64,000 nucleotides of DNA from the NCBI RefSeq assembly GCF_948329825.1, contig NZ_CAOJCM010000002.1, positions 1,051,777-1,115,776 of the forward strand. The letters are read 5' to 3'. Below are positions 16,139 through 25,434 of the stretch, piece by piece. The position numbers were made by a program, and so were the translations under genes. Under the pieces are notes generated by a model, which did no database searches, had not been told where the DNA came from, and worked only from the letters and a program-made list of their open reading frames with translations. This stretch comes from Paenibacillus sp. JJ-100 (GTDB taxonomy: Bacteria > Bacillota > Bacilli > Paenibacillales > Paenibacillaceae). Positions within the stretch are counted from its first letter, which is position 1. Every line of letters starts with the position of its first letter.

Positions 16139-17118
16139 TATGCTTCCCTCCGTTCCAGCACCATTTTGACGGTGAATATACCGTTGCTCCAGCTTGTGTC
16201 GGCACTCTCTACGATCCATTTAGTGACGACCGTTGTCTTGATCAGTACTAGCCAACCAGCCCGAAGCCCAGCGAGTGTGAAATCTTCATGACGAACTGTA
16301 ATTTTCTTAATCTGCTTAGGTTTGGCCATTGCCTTTAGCCGCTGGGTTGCAATGGTAGTTGGATTCTCTTCCTCTTCCACTTCGATGATCTCTTCCATGC
16401 GACCAAATGTCTTCAATGCACTAGCATCGGTTTTCGTAACTGATGCAGATAGCTTGTCATCCTTATACTTCTGCGCGGTGACGACCGTGTATGTGTCTTC
16501 GATGTTGTACCCTGCACTGCTAGCTTCCATCTGTTCAGGCACAAAAATAGGCACCTTCTCATTGGTGCCTTCCCTCACAACCTGCAGATAAAAATGTTTC
16601 TCTGTACGAATGACATCAATATGATACCGGTAGCCGCTACGCTCATATGCTTTTTGCAACACATCCAAGATAATCTCAGAGTGCGCCATCGTCCCATAGC
16701 GCTCGTCTATGTTAAAACCGAGTTTGGGACATCGGAAGTCAACGCCAGTCGTCTGAATGTACTTTTGCAACTCAGCTCCTGCTTCACCTTTCAAATACGG
16801 CCGAGTCCCTTTGTTCTTGGCAAGGTACCAACCAATTTCGCGAGCTTTAATTTCCCATGCACCTGTAAATTCATCTTTTTCATAGTCAATGATCGGACCA
16901 TGAAAGAACTGGTTCTTGTGATGCAGGAGGGCCTTACCGATCCGGTGGGAAAAGCACATCAGCATACCGGCCACACTAACCGTTGGAATGTCACGCAGCC
17001 GAACCGTCAAACTGCGCGCGATTTCATCCCGTTGCGATGACCAAGATATGTCCGTTATAGCAGGAGTCAGGGCAGACCTGGCATCCTGCTTACCGTATAT
17101 AACTGCAAATTTATCCAT
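16138..17118 (-). CDS. xkdQ: XkdQ/YqbQ-like baseplate hub protein
   Basis: 326 residues with the XkdQ pattern: DISWSSQRDEIARSL, then FFHGPIIDYEKDEFTGAWEIKAR, then TQRLKAMAKPKQIKKITV near the C-terminus. This family is the gp27/late-control-gene-D-like hub that joins the tail tube to the spike. B. subtilis has YqbQ in its skin element at the same place. Confidence 0.88.
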   Translation of the reverse strand: MDKFAVIYGKQDARSALTPAITDISWSSQRDEIARSLTVRLRDIPTVSVAGMLMCFSHRIGKALLHHKNQFFHGPIIDYEKDEFTGAWEIKAREIGWYLAKNKGTRPYLKGEAGAELQKYIQTTGVDFRCPKLGFNIDERYGTMAHSEIILDVLQKAYERSGYRYHIDVIRTEKHFYLQVVREGTNEKVPIFVPEQMEASSAGYNIEDTYTVVTAQKYKDDKLSASVTKTDASALKTFGRMEEIIEVEEEENPTTIATQRLKAMAKPKQIKKITVRHEDFTLAGLRAGWLVLIKTTVVTKWIVESADTSWSNGIFTVKMVLERREA

Positions 17119-17129
17119 GGTCCCCCTCC

Positions 17130-17783
17130 TTACTTCACTTTGTTGTTGGCTGCAGCAATTTTGTTTTTACGACCCGTGTAATCAAATGCACCTGTTGCAT
17201 TATCTGCAGCTTCCTTGGCAGCGGCTTTGCTTTTTTTCTTATCCTCTGATTTTTTCTTCTTTTTGGTCGTCTTCTTCTTGTCCTTTTTACTGGACTTGGC
17301 CGTTGTATTGGGCCGGCTCTTAGAGGACTTCGTTATAATTACACCAGGCTTCAGGAGTTGCTTTGTGTTGCTGTATGAAACAATCTTGACCGGCTTATGT
17401 TGTACCAGACTCATAGTGATGTGTATATTGCCTTGGCCATCTTTATAAACGATCTCCATGTTTTCAATTAACATGGTCTGGGAAAACAATTCTTCAAAAT
17501 TTATTACTATCGGCTTGGGTTTCCACTTCTCCAGCAGTTGCCACGTCGTTTCTGGCCGTTTGTACGTGACGGTTTGTTTCTTATCCGTTTCCCATAATTC
17601 CCGCCACTCGCGGGGCAAAATGGTCGTAAAAGAAACCCGCTGCAACTTGGCAGTGGGTTTCCCTGTGCGCTCTTGTCCGGTAATTACGGTGAACGAGTCC
17701 ACATCATTACCCGTTGTAATTTGCACTTCTGCAGGAGTAATCGGGAAGGTCAACCGGATAGCTCCCTGTGACATCGCCAACAT
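17130..17783 (-). CDS. xkdP: XkdP/YqbP-like tail protein with a poly-lysine C-terminus in place of LysM
   Basis: Residues about 1-130 follow the XkdP N-terminal pattern (IRLTFPITPAEVQITTGN, then RVSFTTILPREW, then MLIENMEIVYKDGQGNIHITMSLVQ). The family usually ends in a LysM peptidoglycan-binding domain. Here residues about 155-195 are a strongly basic tract with several K-runs, and no LysM word is visible. It sits between tape measure and hub genes as expected. The basic tail may bind teichoic acids or DNA; that is speculation. Confidence 0.78.
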   Translation of the reverse strand: MLAMSQGAIRLTFPITPAEVQITTGNDVDSFTVITGQERTGKPTAKLQRVSFTTILPREWRELWETDKKQTVTYKRPETTWQLLEKWKPKPIVINFEELFSQTMLIENMEIVYKDGQGNIHITMSLVQHKPVKIVSYSNTKQLLKPGVIITKSSKSRPNTTAKSSKKDKKKTTKKKKKSEDKKKSKAAAKEAADNATGAFDYTGRKNKIAAANNKVK

Positions 17784-17786
17784 GCT

Positions 17787-20700
17787 TTAACCCCCTGTCT
17801 CCAATGCTTTGTAAATCTCTTCGCCAGCTACGTCACGGATCAGGGCACGACCTGCAGGGCTCGTCAAAGCTTTTGCAAAGGAATTGAAGTCCGTAATACC
17901 TGCAGCAACTCCACTAAGATCAATGGTGACGCTGCCGATCGTTACCGACTTGTTTCCACTCGATGCTTCTGCAGACAGCGGGGTTGTGCGGACAGGGATT
18001 GCATTACTGGCCATACTCGGCCCCTCAATACCGTCTACACCGTCACGCATTGTTCCCGCAATAACATTCATTCTTTCTCGAATAGAATCCGGCCGCAATC
18101 CATCAGCGAACATCGAAACAAAGTTAGGAGCCCATTTATCTGACTTGCTAGCTGGTCCTTCGTCAGTTGGTGATGCGAATCCGAGATAGTTCTGCATGAT
18201 CTTGGCAGCGTTAGAAACGGCAGAGGTTAAGGACGGGATCTGGCTAATCATACCGGATGCCATCATGCTGATGAGGTTGCTGCCCCAAGTGCTTCCTTTG
18301 CTGGATATTGTGGACAACGACTCTAGATGCCGACGAGTTAAATCGATTGCGCTCTTGGCCGATGAACTAATACCGCTGAAACTTAATGCAGCCTGACTGT
18401 TGGCACTGATTATATCCCTTGTGCTGTTCTTTGAGGTGACTCCCATATCTTTCGCTTGTTTTTCCGTTTCCTTGGCCGCTTTCCCAACCGCTTTGACGTT
18501 ACTTTCAGCTTCTTTGGAATCAGATCCCTTAAACATACCTACAACGATATCCTTAAATTTATCTGCAGACTTTACAATGTCGCTATCATCCATTGCATCT
18601 TTTATCCCTTGCTTTAGGCCGCTTTTCTGCACATGTGACACGATGTTATCCATCGTCTCCTTGATTTTCTGCTCGCCTTCCTTGGTAGTGGTAGCGGTTG
18701 TGGTAATGAATGCTTCCTTCGGTAGCTGGGGTAAAACTGGTTCTTTTTTGGGGCCAAATCCCATCCAATCCTTGATAGAGCTCGTGAGATTTGATACACC
18801 ATCCACGATGTCGCGAGTAATGCCGCTTGAATCGGCCCATGAACCAAGTTTTTCACCAATCCAACTTCCAGCAGCTGTTCCTAAGGCAGATCCCAGCGGG
18901 CCGCCGACTAAACCAAGGAAACCCCCAATACCCCCGCCTATCAAACTACCGGCAGTGGAGCCGCCATTGGTAGAAAGTGCTTCTTTCCAACCCTCTTCTT
19001 TTGCCACTCCGTAGAGATCATAAGCAGACATTCCAACATTTGCGATTGTACCTAAAACGCCGAGACCTTTCAAAACTCCCTTAGTGGTGCCTCCTACTCC
19101 TTTAGTCGCATCAGTTAACAAACCATTTGCATCCGTTTTGTAGTTCGTTTTTGGTGGCTTGGTCGTGGTCTTCGTATCTTTATTTTTATTCTTACCGCTA
19201 GTACTGTTATCTTGTTTAGTTTTACTGCTGACAACAGAAGTTTTACTGGTACCTGTGGATTTGTTCTTACCTTTATCTTTGCCCTTTCCCTTTCCCTTCC
19301 CTTTGCTCTTGCCGTTTCCGCCACTACCGCCGACGGAGCCATTCACGTAAACCCTTGTGGCGTTAACCTGCATGCTGGATACGAGACCAGAACCACCGAT
19401 TGGAGATGGACCACCGTTGCCAATCTTACGAGTACCAGGAATCTTATTCCATGCCCAAGTTCCTGCACTTTTAACATCCCCGTAAAGATTCTTTGTACCT
19501 TTCACCATGCTCGCAGTCCCTTTAAGGGCCAAAAGACCACCCATACCGACAATGAGGAAATTAAAAAAGGTGTCAAATTCTTTGTATAGGTTGACCACCT
19601 TACTAATCCCCGTTGCTATCCCTGATCCCAGTGCTTCAATTTGAGCCTTGTTGTCGGTCAAAAGGGCGTTAAATTCCTTCATCGCAGGGACTGAAGCTTG
19701 CATGATAGTGCCGCCTATGTCTTGCATTTGATCGCTCATTTGATTTCGGGTTTGTCGATATTCTGTAAATGGATCGGCTTTCTGTTGTGCGGAAATCATT
19801 CTATCCGTTGTTCCTGCAATTTCTGCTGGAGCTGGTTCGAATGGAACAGCAAAGTTTTTAAGTATAGCTGCACCATTATCTTCAGCAGTCGCTGACCCCA
19901 ATGATGTAAGTGATTGTTTTAACTCGTTCTCATCCTGACTTTTTAAGTCAGCTATCAAAGCCATGATAGCCCCTTGTGATATTTGCTCATTTGATGAATT
20001 TATATCTGCTGTAAAGGCTTGAGCTTGCAAAGCAGCATCCTTTTTCCCAGATCCTCGATCTTCAAAATATTTAGTCATGTCGTCAGTATTAAGAGCTTTA
20101 ACTCCGAAAACTTCCTTGAAAAAGTCCCCTGGCTTATCATAGTTATATGCCCCATCCTGAGCCATCTTTGCAAAATAATTTGCCATTTGCCCAGAACTTC
20201 TGCCTGCATTTTTAAAGAATCCAGAGTATTCCCAAAACGAGTCTGCTACATCTTGTTGTTTATCGCCTGCAATAGAATAGGTATAGTTAATGCTGTCATT
20301 GGCTTGAGCAGGAGTTTCTCCAAATAAATTAGATACTTGTGAGATGGCCCTCAGATTCTCTTCTTTACTAGAGTCTGGTCGAACAAACATCGCTTTTGCA
20401 ACTTCTTGAGCTAGACTACTTGATTGAGTCCTATCATTCATTAACGGAGCTGCATCCGCCAACAAGGCTACTGTCTCAGCTCTATTAGACGTAATTGCCT
20501 GTTTATAAATTTCATTTAAATCATTAATTCCTTGAGAACGAATATCCTCAGGCAAGAACGCTGCACTCCTGGCCACAGCGGAAGAGTAGTCTGTAACCCC
20601 ACCAAACAAGGAATCAGACACACCGCCTCCCAGCACCAGACCACTTCCTAATGCTGCAAGCCCCGAGATCTTGGTGGAAATGTTATCGATCAGCGGACTA

Positions 20701-21068
20701 ATCTGGTCATCTGCACGCAATCTTACATGAGCATCAGATATACCCCTAACCTCTGTATCAGCACGGGAAACGGAACGACGGAAGTTTTCAGCACTTGAAC
20801 GAGCCCGGCGAAACAAATCACCAACGACTGCACGTCCGAGTTGTCTAGTCTCATCAGCTGCTTGTCCGACTCTGGCCCCCAGATCTCGGGCTGACTCCCC
20901 AGCGCGATGAATTGATGATGTAAATTCTTGCCCCATCCGATCTGCAGCGCGGCGAAGCCCTCCAACATCGTCCTGCGTGTTTCTTAGTCCACTCTGCATA
21001 CGTCGCAGCGTACCAGATACGAGATCCCTTGCTTCTATTGGTACCGTTATTCTTCTGGCCGTAGCCAT
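17787..21068 (-). CDS. Tail tape measure protein
   Basis: A protein of 1,093 residues, the longest in the element. It has an N-terminal coiled-coil region (VSGTLRRMQSGLRNTQDDVG), a phage-tail-measure core, hydrophobic glycine-rich segments near residues 680-760 and helical C-terminal repeats. A low-complexity Gly/Lys/Ser/Thr tract lies near residues 570-650. It sets tail length and may pass into the host membrane. ATG 21068 is chosen over GTG 21077 because AAGGGGGTG overlaps the latter. Confidence 0.9.
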   Translation of the reverse strand: MATARRITVPIEARDLVSGTLRRMQSGLRNTQDDVGGLRRAADRMGQEFTSSIHRAGESARDLGARVGQAADETRQLGRAVVGDLFRRARSSAENFRRSVSRADTEVRGISDAHVRLRADDQISPLIDNISTKISGLAALGSGLVLGGGVSDSLFGGVTDYSSAVARSAAFLPEDIRSQGINDLNEIYKQAITSNRAETVALLADAAPLMNDRTQSSSLAQEVAKAMFVRPDSSKEENLRAISQVSNLFGETPAQANDSINYTYSIAGDKQQDVADSFWEYSGFFKNAGRSSGQMANYFAKMAQDGAYNYDKPGDFFKEVFGVKALNTDDMTKYFEDRGSGKKDAALQAQAFTADINSSNEQISQGAIMALIADLKSQDENELKQSLTSLGSATAEDNGAAILKNFAVPFEPAPAEIAGTTDRMISAQQKADPFTEYRQTRNQMSDQMQDIGGTIMQASVPAMKEFNALLTDNKAQIEALGSGIATGISKVVNLYKEFDTFFNFLIVGMGGLLALKGTASMVKGTKNLYGDVKSAGTWAWNKIPGTRKIGNGGPSPIGGSGLVSSMQVNATRVYVNGSVGGSGGNGKSKGKGKGKGKDKGKNKSTGTSKTSVVSSKTKQDNSTSGKNKNKDTKTTTKPPKTNYKTDANGLLTDATKGVGGTTKGVLKGLGVLGTIANVGMSAYDLYGVAKEEGWKEALSTNGGSTAGSLIGGGIGGFLGLVGGPLGSALGTAAGSWIGEKLGSWADSSGITRDIVDGVSNLTSSIKDWMGFGPKKEPVLPQLPKEAFITTTATTTKEGEQKIKETMDNIVSHVQKSGLKQGIKDAMDDSDIVKSADKFKDIVVGMFKGSDSKEAESNVKAVGKAAKETEKQAKDMGVTSKNSTRDIISANSQAALSFSGISSSAKSAIDLTRRHLESLSTISSKGSTWGSNLISMMASGMISQIPSLTSAVSNAAKIMQNYLGFASPTDEGPASKSDKWAPNFVSMFADGLRPDSIRERMNVIAGTMRDGVDGIEGPSMASNAIPVRTTPLSAEASSGNKSVTIGSVTIDLSGVAAGITDFNSFAKALTSPAGRALIRDVAGEEIYKALETGG

Positions 21069-21089
21069 AATGTGCACCCCCTTCCCGGC

Positions 21090-21637
21090 CTATTTTTTGT
21101 TAAGCTTCTTCATTTCTTCTTCGGCCAACATCGATGCTGCCAAGCAAAAATGATATTGCCTGTTCTTATTGACTTCATACGGCAAGACGTCTGCAGGCAG
21201 TTTCTTCTGGTTGATCCAAAAGGATGCTACCCAGCTTGCTTCGCCGTCTCGCCGGATGAGTTTTTTGCTTCTTTCAGCAGCTCTTCCTTCGTCTCTTTAA
21301 AATTCCGAACAGCTTTTGCCAAGATCGCATAATGATCTGGGTCGTTAAGCATACGGGGTGGCAGTTCATTTTTAGTCACGCAATTGTAAGCCTTCAGGAG
21401 TTCGATGTTTTTCCAATCAAATTCGTGTTCAGTTGCCTTCACGATCATCGCGTCGATGTCGTTAAAATTCCCTTTTGGTGTGCCGTCATCGTTATATGCC
21501 ACTTCATAGGCACGACGTAAATCCATGGTAGTCAGACGACGGACAGACCATTCCTCTCCATCAACTTCAACAACAATCTGTTCTGGTTCAGCTGCAGCTG
21601 TGCCGGCAGCAAGATATTTCTGTAATTTGTCGCTCAC
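21090..21637 (-). CDS. Tail assembly chaperone, -1 frameshift product (gpGT-like)
   Basis: This form is made if ribosomes slip back one base at A-AAA-AAC (21260-21266). After the slip the -1 frame reads 56 more codons (from LIRRDGEASWVASFWINQKK to EEEMKKLNKK) and stops at TAG 21090-21092, just before the tape measure gene. The fused product has 182 residues. The extension is otherwise without a start codon or ribosome binding site and fills the gap before the tape measure gene. Frameshifting here is conserved in long-tailed phages; this instance is read directly from the sequence but not tested. Confidence 0.8.
21227..21637 (-). CDS. xkdN: XkdN/YqbN-like tail assembly chaperone, zero-frame product (gpG-like)
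   Basis: A 136-residue protein. GTG 21637 is chosen for GGAGG eight bases upstream; TTG 21652 lies inside that region. The sequence (EQIVVEVDGEEWSVRRLTTMD, then DAMIVKATEHEFDWKNIEL) fits the XkdN family, which coats the tape measure protein during tail assembly. It ends at TAG 21227, after the slippery heptamer. Confidence 0.85.
   Translation of the reverse strand: MSDKLQKYLAAGTAAAEPEQIVVEVDGEEWSVRRLTTMDLRRAYEVAYNDDGTPKGNFNDIDAMIVKATEHEFDWKNIELLKAYNCVTKNELPPRMLNDPDHYAILAKAVRNFKETKEELLKEAKNSSGETAKQAG
21260..21266 (-). other. -1 ribosomal frameshift heptamer A-AAA-AAC
   Basis: In the zero frame the codons are GCA AAA AAC, so the heptamer fits X-XXY-YYZ exactly. It lies 11 codons before the zero-frame stop. 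Confidence 0.8.
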
Positions 21638-21700
21638 TATTAATTCCTCCAATGTTTTATAAGTTGTTTGACAAGAAAGAAAAGGAACGGTTGCCCGCTC

Positions 21701-22144
21701 CTATGCCATGTATTCCGGGAATTGTTCAACAAACTCGAAGTCTGTAGCTGTTCCCTCCAACGTGATATCGATACCTGTATTGCTGTCGATCTGGGCAACC
21801 AAAATATCCATGTTGCCGTGAATGTGAATCCCGGTCAAAAGAACCCGTTCAGTATTTCCCGTTTGCATATCTTCCAAGGAACCAGTGATGCGATCGAGGA
21901 ACATGGTCTTACCTTTTTTAAAGTCCTCCAACAGACGATAACGCATCCTGGATTCCAACTTGGACATGACCAGTTTCACAGGGATCTCATAACCTACGAT
22001 TTGTTTTGTCTTCGCCATCCGTCGAGCTCGGACAACATCCAATGTTTCAGGGTTCAGTGTGACTTCAATTTCCTTGATAGTCTGAACTGCATCCCCGTTA
22101 TCATCTTCTACCGAGAGATTTCGGCCAATAAGTTCGCGTTCCAT
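21701..22144 (-). CDS. xkdM: Tail tube protein, XkdM/YqbM family
   Basis: 147 residues. The words VVRARRMAKTKQIVGYEIPVKL and ERVLLTGIHIHGNMDILVAQ are typical of XkdM-like tube proteins of contractile tails. It lies 3 bp after the sheath gene, as in PBSX and skin. It polymerises inside the sheath around the tape measure. Confidence 0.88.
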   Translation of the reverse strand: MERELIGRNLSVEDDNGDAVQTIKEIEVTLNPETLDVVRARRMAKTKQIVGYEIPVKLVMSKLESRMRYRLLEDFKKGKTMFLDRITGSLEDMQTGNTERVLLTGIHIHGNMDILVAQIDSNTGIDITLEGTATDFEFVEQFPEYMA

Positions 22145-22147
22145 CTA

Positions 22148-23500
22148 CTATGCCACCTCCCATGTGATATAAAATGCTTCGATGGCATCAAGCGGTTTGG
22201 CATATAGTTTGAAATAGGCGTAATCGAAGTCACTCACGTTATTCGGATCTTCCGTGAAAGTATAACCCTCATCGATTGCCTTCTGACTCCTGCGGATTGC
22301 CAAGTATTCAAGAACTGCCGCGATGAACATCCCCCGACCATTCTTGTCGTTATCAAGCCTAGCCTTCCACTTCTTAGCTGTGCTGTAGATGTCATTTAAA
22401 ACCTGGTCAATTGTCATGGATACACGAATCTTCCCGAAGTCCTCACGTTCACCTGGACCCATCGTGGTTAGCGTATTGATCGCTGATTCGATGATATAGT
22501 CATATCCATCACGCGTTGCCATGAGCGTACCTTCGGCCAGACCTTTCATGACTTCGCTATGACTCCAGTCTATAGCCGCTTGTGTCATTGGCACCTTCGT
22601 ACCTGTGAATGATTTGTTCGCAGGCGTACCAGCCATCAGACCAGCCACCCATGCTGCCCATTGAACCGAGTTGTATGTCTTGCCGTTGATGTGTGTACCA
22701 GCAAGAGAACAGTTAACAATGAAACGGGCGTTCATGGCTCGGCTACGCGTATTGTGCTTTTCAATGTCAGTATCGTCCAATGCAATTCCGGCAACAACTA
22801 ATTGTGCAAGTCTACGGGCTTTCGTACGGCGATCAAGGAGCCACTGTTTGGCAGCCGCTTGAACTGCAGCATCTGTGGACGACAGATAGAACACGTCGAA
22901 TGTCAGACCATCCACCCGATTAAAGACTCGACTCCAATCAGCTGCAGTGATTGTTGCCGTTCCAGACACAGCGCCTGTCAGTGGTGTGTATGCCACATCT
23001 GCCAGATCCACCGCACCAGTAGATTTAAGTCGGACCATATTGGATTTCTTCAGGGCTTCCTCTGCTGCAGCTTTATCAGCCAGCAAGAACGTCTCTGTAT
23101 CGTAAATCCCTTTGGTATCTCGGATGATAATCTCTTTTTTAGTGGCGTCTACCAAGCTGGCCCGGATCATGTACTCAAAATCATTACCGCGTAATCCAGG
23201 ATAACGCGCTTCAATGGTATAACTATCGCTAACCGTGACAGCAGCAGCCTTTTCAGATCCATTCGTCACCCGGTACCCGACCACGGTTGCGCCTGTTTCG
23301 GATGCCAGCTCTAGCTCATCCACCTGCAGACCGCTTTCCTTCAAACGTTCAGACATGTCCGCCATATCAACAGCCTGATTGACCGCACCCCACTCAGCTT
23401 GATACGGGATCAGCACACGCCCTGTCACCGGCACCACTCTGGCCTTAGCCAGTGCGATTAAATCGATATATGCCCCTGGCCTAACTCTCTGAATCGACAT
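22148..23500 (-). CDS. xkdK: Contractile tail sheath protein, XkdK/YqbK family
   Basis: 450 residues, the usual length. It starts MSIQRVRPGAYIDLIALAKA and has PGLRGNDFEYMI, WLLDRRTKARRLAQLVVAG and the conserved C-terminal part FIAAVLEYLAIRRSQKAI. Its presence shows that the phage is a myovirus. ATG 23500 follows AGGAGGAAACGTTGA, which lies inside the end of the preceding gene. Confidence 0.92.
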   Translation of the reverse strand: MSIQRVRPGAYIDLIALAKARVVPVTGRVLIPYQAEWGAVNQAVDMADMSERLKESGLQVDELELASETGATVVGYRVTNGSEKAAAVTVSDSYTIEARYPGLRGNDFEYMIRASLVDATKKEIIIRDTKGIYDTETFLLADKAAAEEALKKSNMVRLKSTGAVDLADVAYTPLTGAVSGTATITAADWSRVFNRVDGLTFDVFYLSSTDAAVQAAAKQWLLDRRTKARRLAQLVVAGIALDDTDIEKHNTRSRAMNARFIVNCSLAGTHINGKTYNSVQWAAWVAGLMAGTPANKSFTGTKVPMTQAAIDWSHSEVMKGLAEGTLMATRDGYDYIIESAINTLTTMGPGEREDFGKIRVSMTIDQVLNDIYSTAKKWKARLDNDKNGRGMFIAAVLEYLAIRRSQKAIDEGYTFTEDPNNVSDFDYAYFKLYAKPLDAIEAFYITWEVA

Positions 23501-23726
23501 TCAACGTTTCCTCCTTCTTTACCGCTGGACGCAAATAGGCAACCAGTCGGGTTTGTACGTCTTGCTGAGATAGCAACACGTCTTCTTTACAGTCAAAAAG
23601 GGCACCTGCTACCTCAAAGCGTTCATGCTTCAAGATAGCTGCACCCTCAATCCATTCCTGCTTGGTCCGCTTGTTCAAATCTTGTTGAGCTGCGGGCACA
23701 AGCTTGTCCTTGCGTGTTGTGCTCAT
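23481..23726 (-). CDS. YqzN/YkzM-like small phage protein
   Basis: 81 residues; the core TKQEWIEGAAILKHERFEVAG and QDVQTRLVAYLRP follow the pattern of YkzM/YqzN proteins encoded at the same spot (between xkdJ and xkdK) in PBSX and skin. It overlaps both neighbours. Function is not known; it may help sheath or completion-protein folding. Confidence 0.7.
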   Translation of the reverse strand: MSTTRKDKLVPAAQQDLNKRTKQEWIEGAAILKHERFEVAGALFDCKEDVLLSQQDVQTRLVAYLRPAVKKEETLNVDSES

Positions 23727-24193
23727 GGGGTGAGCTCCTTTCCATATCCAATGTGGAATTCATTAATCTTCGGTACCGGGATCTTCGGAACGCTAAGCAG
23801 ATATGAATACCTGCAGGTGACCTCAATCCGATCCTTTTCGGGACGGTTACGCGGTGGCTCCATAATCATTGCAATACCAAAGCGTTTCGAAGCGTAGAGG
23901 TACTTCCTCTGACGTAAGAACATGAAGAATGGCGTCAGATCAAAGGGGATGGGTTCCCCTTCGTCTTCTTCCGTCACTCGTTCCTTGTCAAAATGGAACA
24001 CCAGACCCGCGTCCTCCATAATTCGGTTAGCACGCGGGGTACTGACCTTATCAGATACGAGATCCGTTTCAATAAATACGGATGGAGTTTCAAAGTTCCC
24101 CGCCAGCCACTGCGCCCGATCCCGTAGGATGGTCAGATCCGGGTACACTGTACGAACAATCTCAGCCCAAGCTTTTAAACCCGCATCCATCAA
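23723..24193 (-). CDS. XkdJ/YqbJ-like tail completion protein
   Basis: 156 residues placed between an HK97 gp10-like gene and the sheath region. The words DGLKAWAE-like start, FIETDLVSDKVSTPRANR and RFGIAMIMEPPRN, with a beta-rich C-terminus, suit a tail terminator. It overlaps the upstream gene by 4 bp. Family assignment rests mainly on position. Confidence 0.7.
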   Translation of the reverse strand: MMDAGLKAWAEIVRTVYPDLTILRDRAQWLAGNFETPSVFIETDLVSDKVSTPRANRIMEDAGLVFHFDKERVTEEDEGEPIPFDLTPFFMFLRQRKYLYASKRFGIAMIMEPPRNRPEKDRIEVTCRYSYLLSVPKIPVPKINEFHIGYGKELTP

Positions 24194-24714
24194 CGCAACA
24201 CCCTTTCTAACTCTTTCTCTAGGCGTTGTATGATGAGCTGATTCATACCGCCTTCAAATTGAGCCACCGCAATATCGAAATACTTACGACCGATGAAGCT
24301 ACGCGGCTTTGCCATAAATCCCCCTTTGGCATTACGGTCATACACAAAAGACCCACCACTGTTCCAGTAGCCTGGCACAAAGTGAGCCTTATGGATTGTG
24401 TACCCTTCATTGATCAACCGAGGATAGCCCCAGTCGTTTTGATTTGACGAACCAGATCCGAGATCGGAACCGACTTCCAATGTGATGGCATTACGATCAA
24501 CGTCCCATTCCCATACGTTTCCTTCTCCACCGCGAGTAAACGAGTTCCACATCAGACCCGTATCAATCAGATCCTGACGGTTTATCTCATCGATGATGTG
24601 ATTCAGCAGGCTTTCGCCCATCGCTTCAGCAACGTTGGTCAAGACTCGCCTCATGCCTTGATCAGCCAGCTTCTTGAATCGTCTGGCCAGCCCATCGAAG
24701 TCGTTAACGATCAT
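24190..24714 (-). CDS. HK97 gp10-like head-tail joining protein (XkdI/YqbI)
   Basis: 174 residues. The N-terminal helix (FDGLARRFKKLADQGMRRVL) and DTGLMWNSFTRGGEG followed by NEGYTIHKAHFVPGYW are typical of the HK97 gp10/XkdI family, which joins head and tail. It overlaps the previous gene by 11 bp. Confidence 0.82.
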   Translation of the reverse strand: MIVNDFDGLARRFKKLADQGMRRVLTNVAEAMGESLLNHIIDEINRQDLIDTGLMWNSFTRGGEGNVWEWDVDRNAITLEVGSDLGSGSSNQNDWGYPRLINEGYTIHKAHFVPGYWNSGGSFVYDRNAKGGFMAKPRSFIGRKYFDIAVAQFEGGMNQLIIQRLEKELERVLR

Positions 24715-25027
24715 TGCCCTTCACCTCACATGTCAGCAGCAATTCCATCCAGTACCTGCGTGGATTTGCATCGATCACCAAATATCGGCGACCAATCAGA
24801 ACAACCTCGTCGCTGATTCTCACGTCAGCCATTTTTGGAACACCGACCGTCTTCTTGACGATGTACATAACCGGTTTAACATCTGCCTTGTCTGAGGTTT
24901 CCGTCTTTATGATATGACACTTTAGGTCTGCCACCTTGCCCGTCTTTCTATCGTTGAACAGATCATCACCGTCCCGCTTACTTCCTACCCGGTACACAGC
25001 AAGCGGCGTTTTAAACCGATGATTCAC
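24704..25027 (-). CDS. XkdH/YqbH-like head-tail closure protein
   Basis: 107 residues in the slot of XkdH/YqbH. The beta-rich pattern (YIVKKTVGVPKMADVRISDEV, VLIGRRYLVIDANPRRYWME) suits a head closure or stopper protein. It overlaps its neighbours by 4 and 11 bp. Confidence 0.72.
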   Translation of the reverse strand: MNHRFKTPLAVYRVGSKRDGDDLFNDRKTGKVADLKCHIIKTETSDKADVKPVMYIVKKTVGVPKMADVRISDEVVLIGRRYLVIDANPRRYWMELLLTCEVKGNDR

Positions 25028-25434
25028 AGCAAATAGGCCGTGATGTTACCATCATCCGGCCCTTCCTGTTGTTTCTTCACCCACAAGAATAAGATCGCAT
25101 CCACATCCGGGTTCCCCGTGGTCTTACCTGCGATGGCCTGCCGGGTGTATGTCCAAGCCCCATCGCTCTCGGAAGCATAGTTCCGGGCGACAGCTGCCAA
25201 GTATTCCTCACTGTCCTGCAGGGCAAGCCCTTCAGCCAACTTCACCCATGCAAGCATGAGCTGCCGATCCACAATTTCAGGAAAGGGAATGGGTAAATAG
25301 AGTTCGATTCGAACCTGGGCGTCATCAATATACTGATCCAATTGCTCAGGTGTTGCCTCCTGAACGGGAGAAACTCGACTACGCTGTTGGAGGATCGTTG
25401 CTGTCAGCACCTTGACCGTCAGCTCCCTCCGCAT
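25024..25434 (-). CDS. YqbG-like head-tail connector
   Basis: 136 residues. The helical pattern ATPEQLDQYIDDAQVRIELY, then QLMLAWVKLAEGLALQ, resembles YqbG/gp6-type connectors that sit under the portal. The start at ATG 25434 overlaps the upstream gene by 56 bp; a GTG at 25410 is an alternative. Confidence 0.75.
   Translation of the reverse strand: MRRELTVKVLTATILQQRSRVSPVQEATPEQLDQYIDDAQVRIELYLPIPFPEIVDRQLMLAWVKLAEGLALQDSEEYLAAVARNYASESDGAWTYTRQAIAGKTTGNPDVDAILFLWVKKQQEGPDDGNITAYLL

Noticed and set aside
18400..19014. 204-codon + strand frame within the tape measure gene
   Set aside because: It is an antisense shadow of a helical coding region; no ribosome binding site, and hydrophobic runs mirror the complementary codons.
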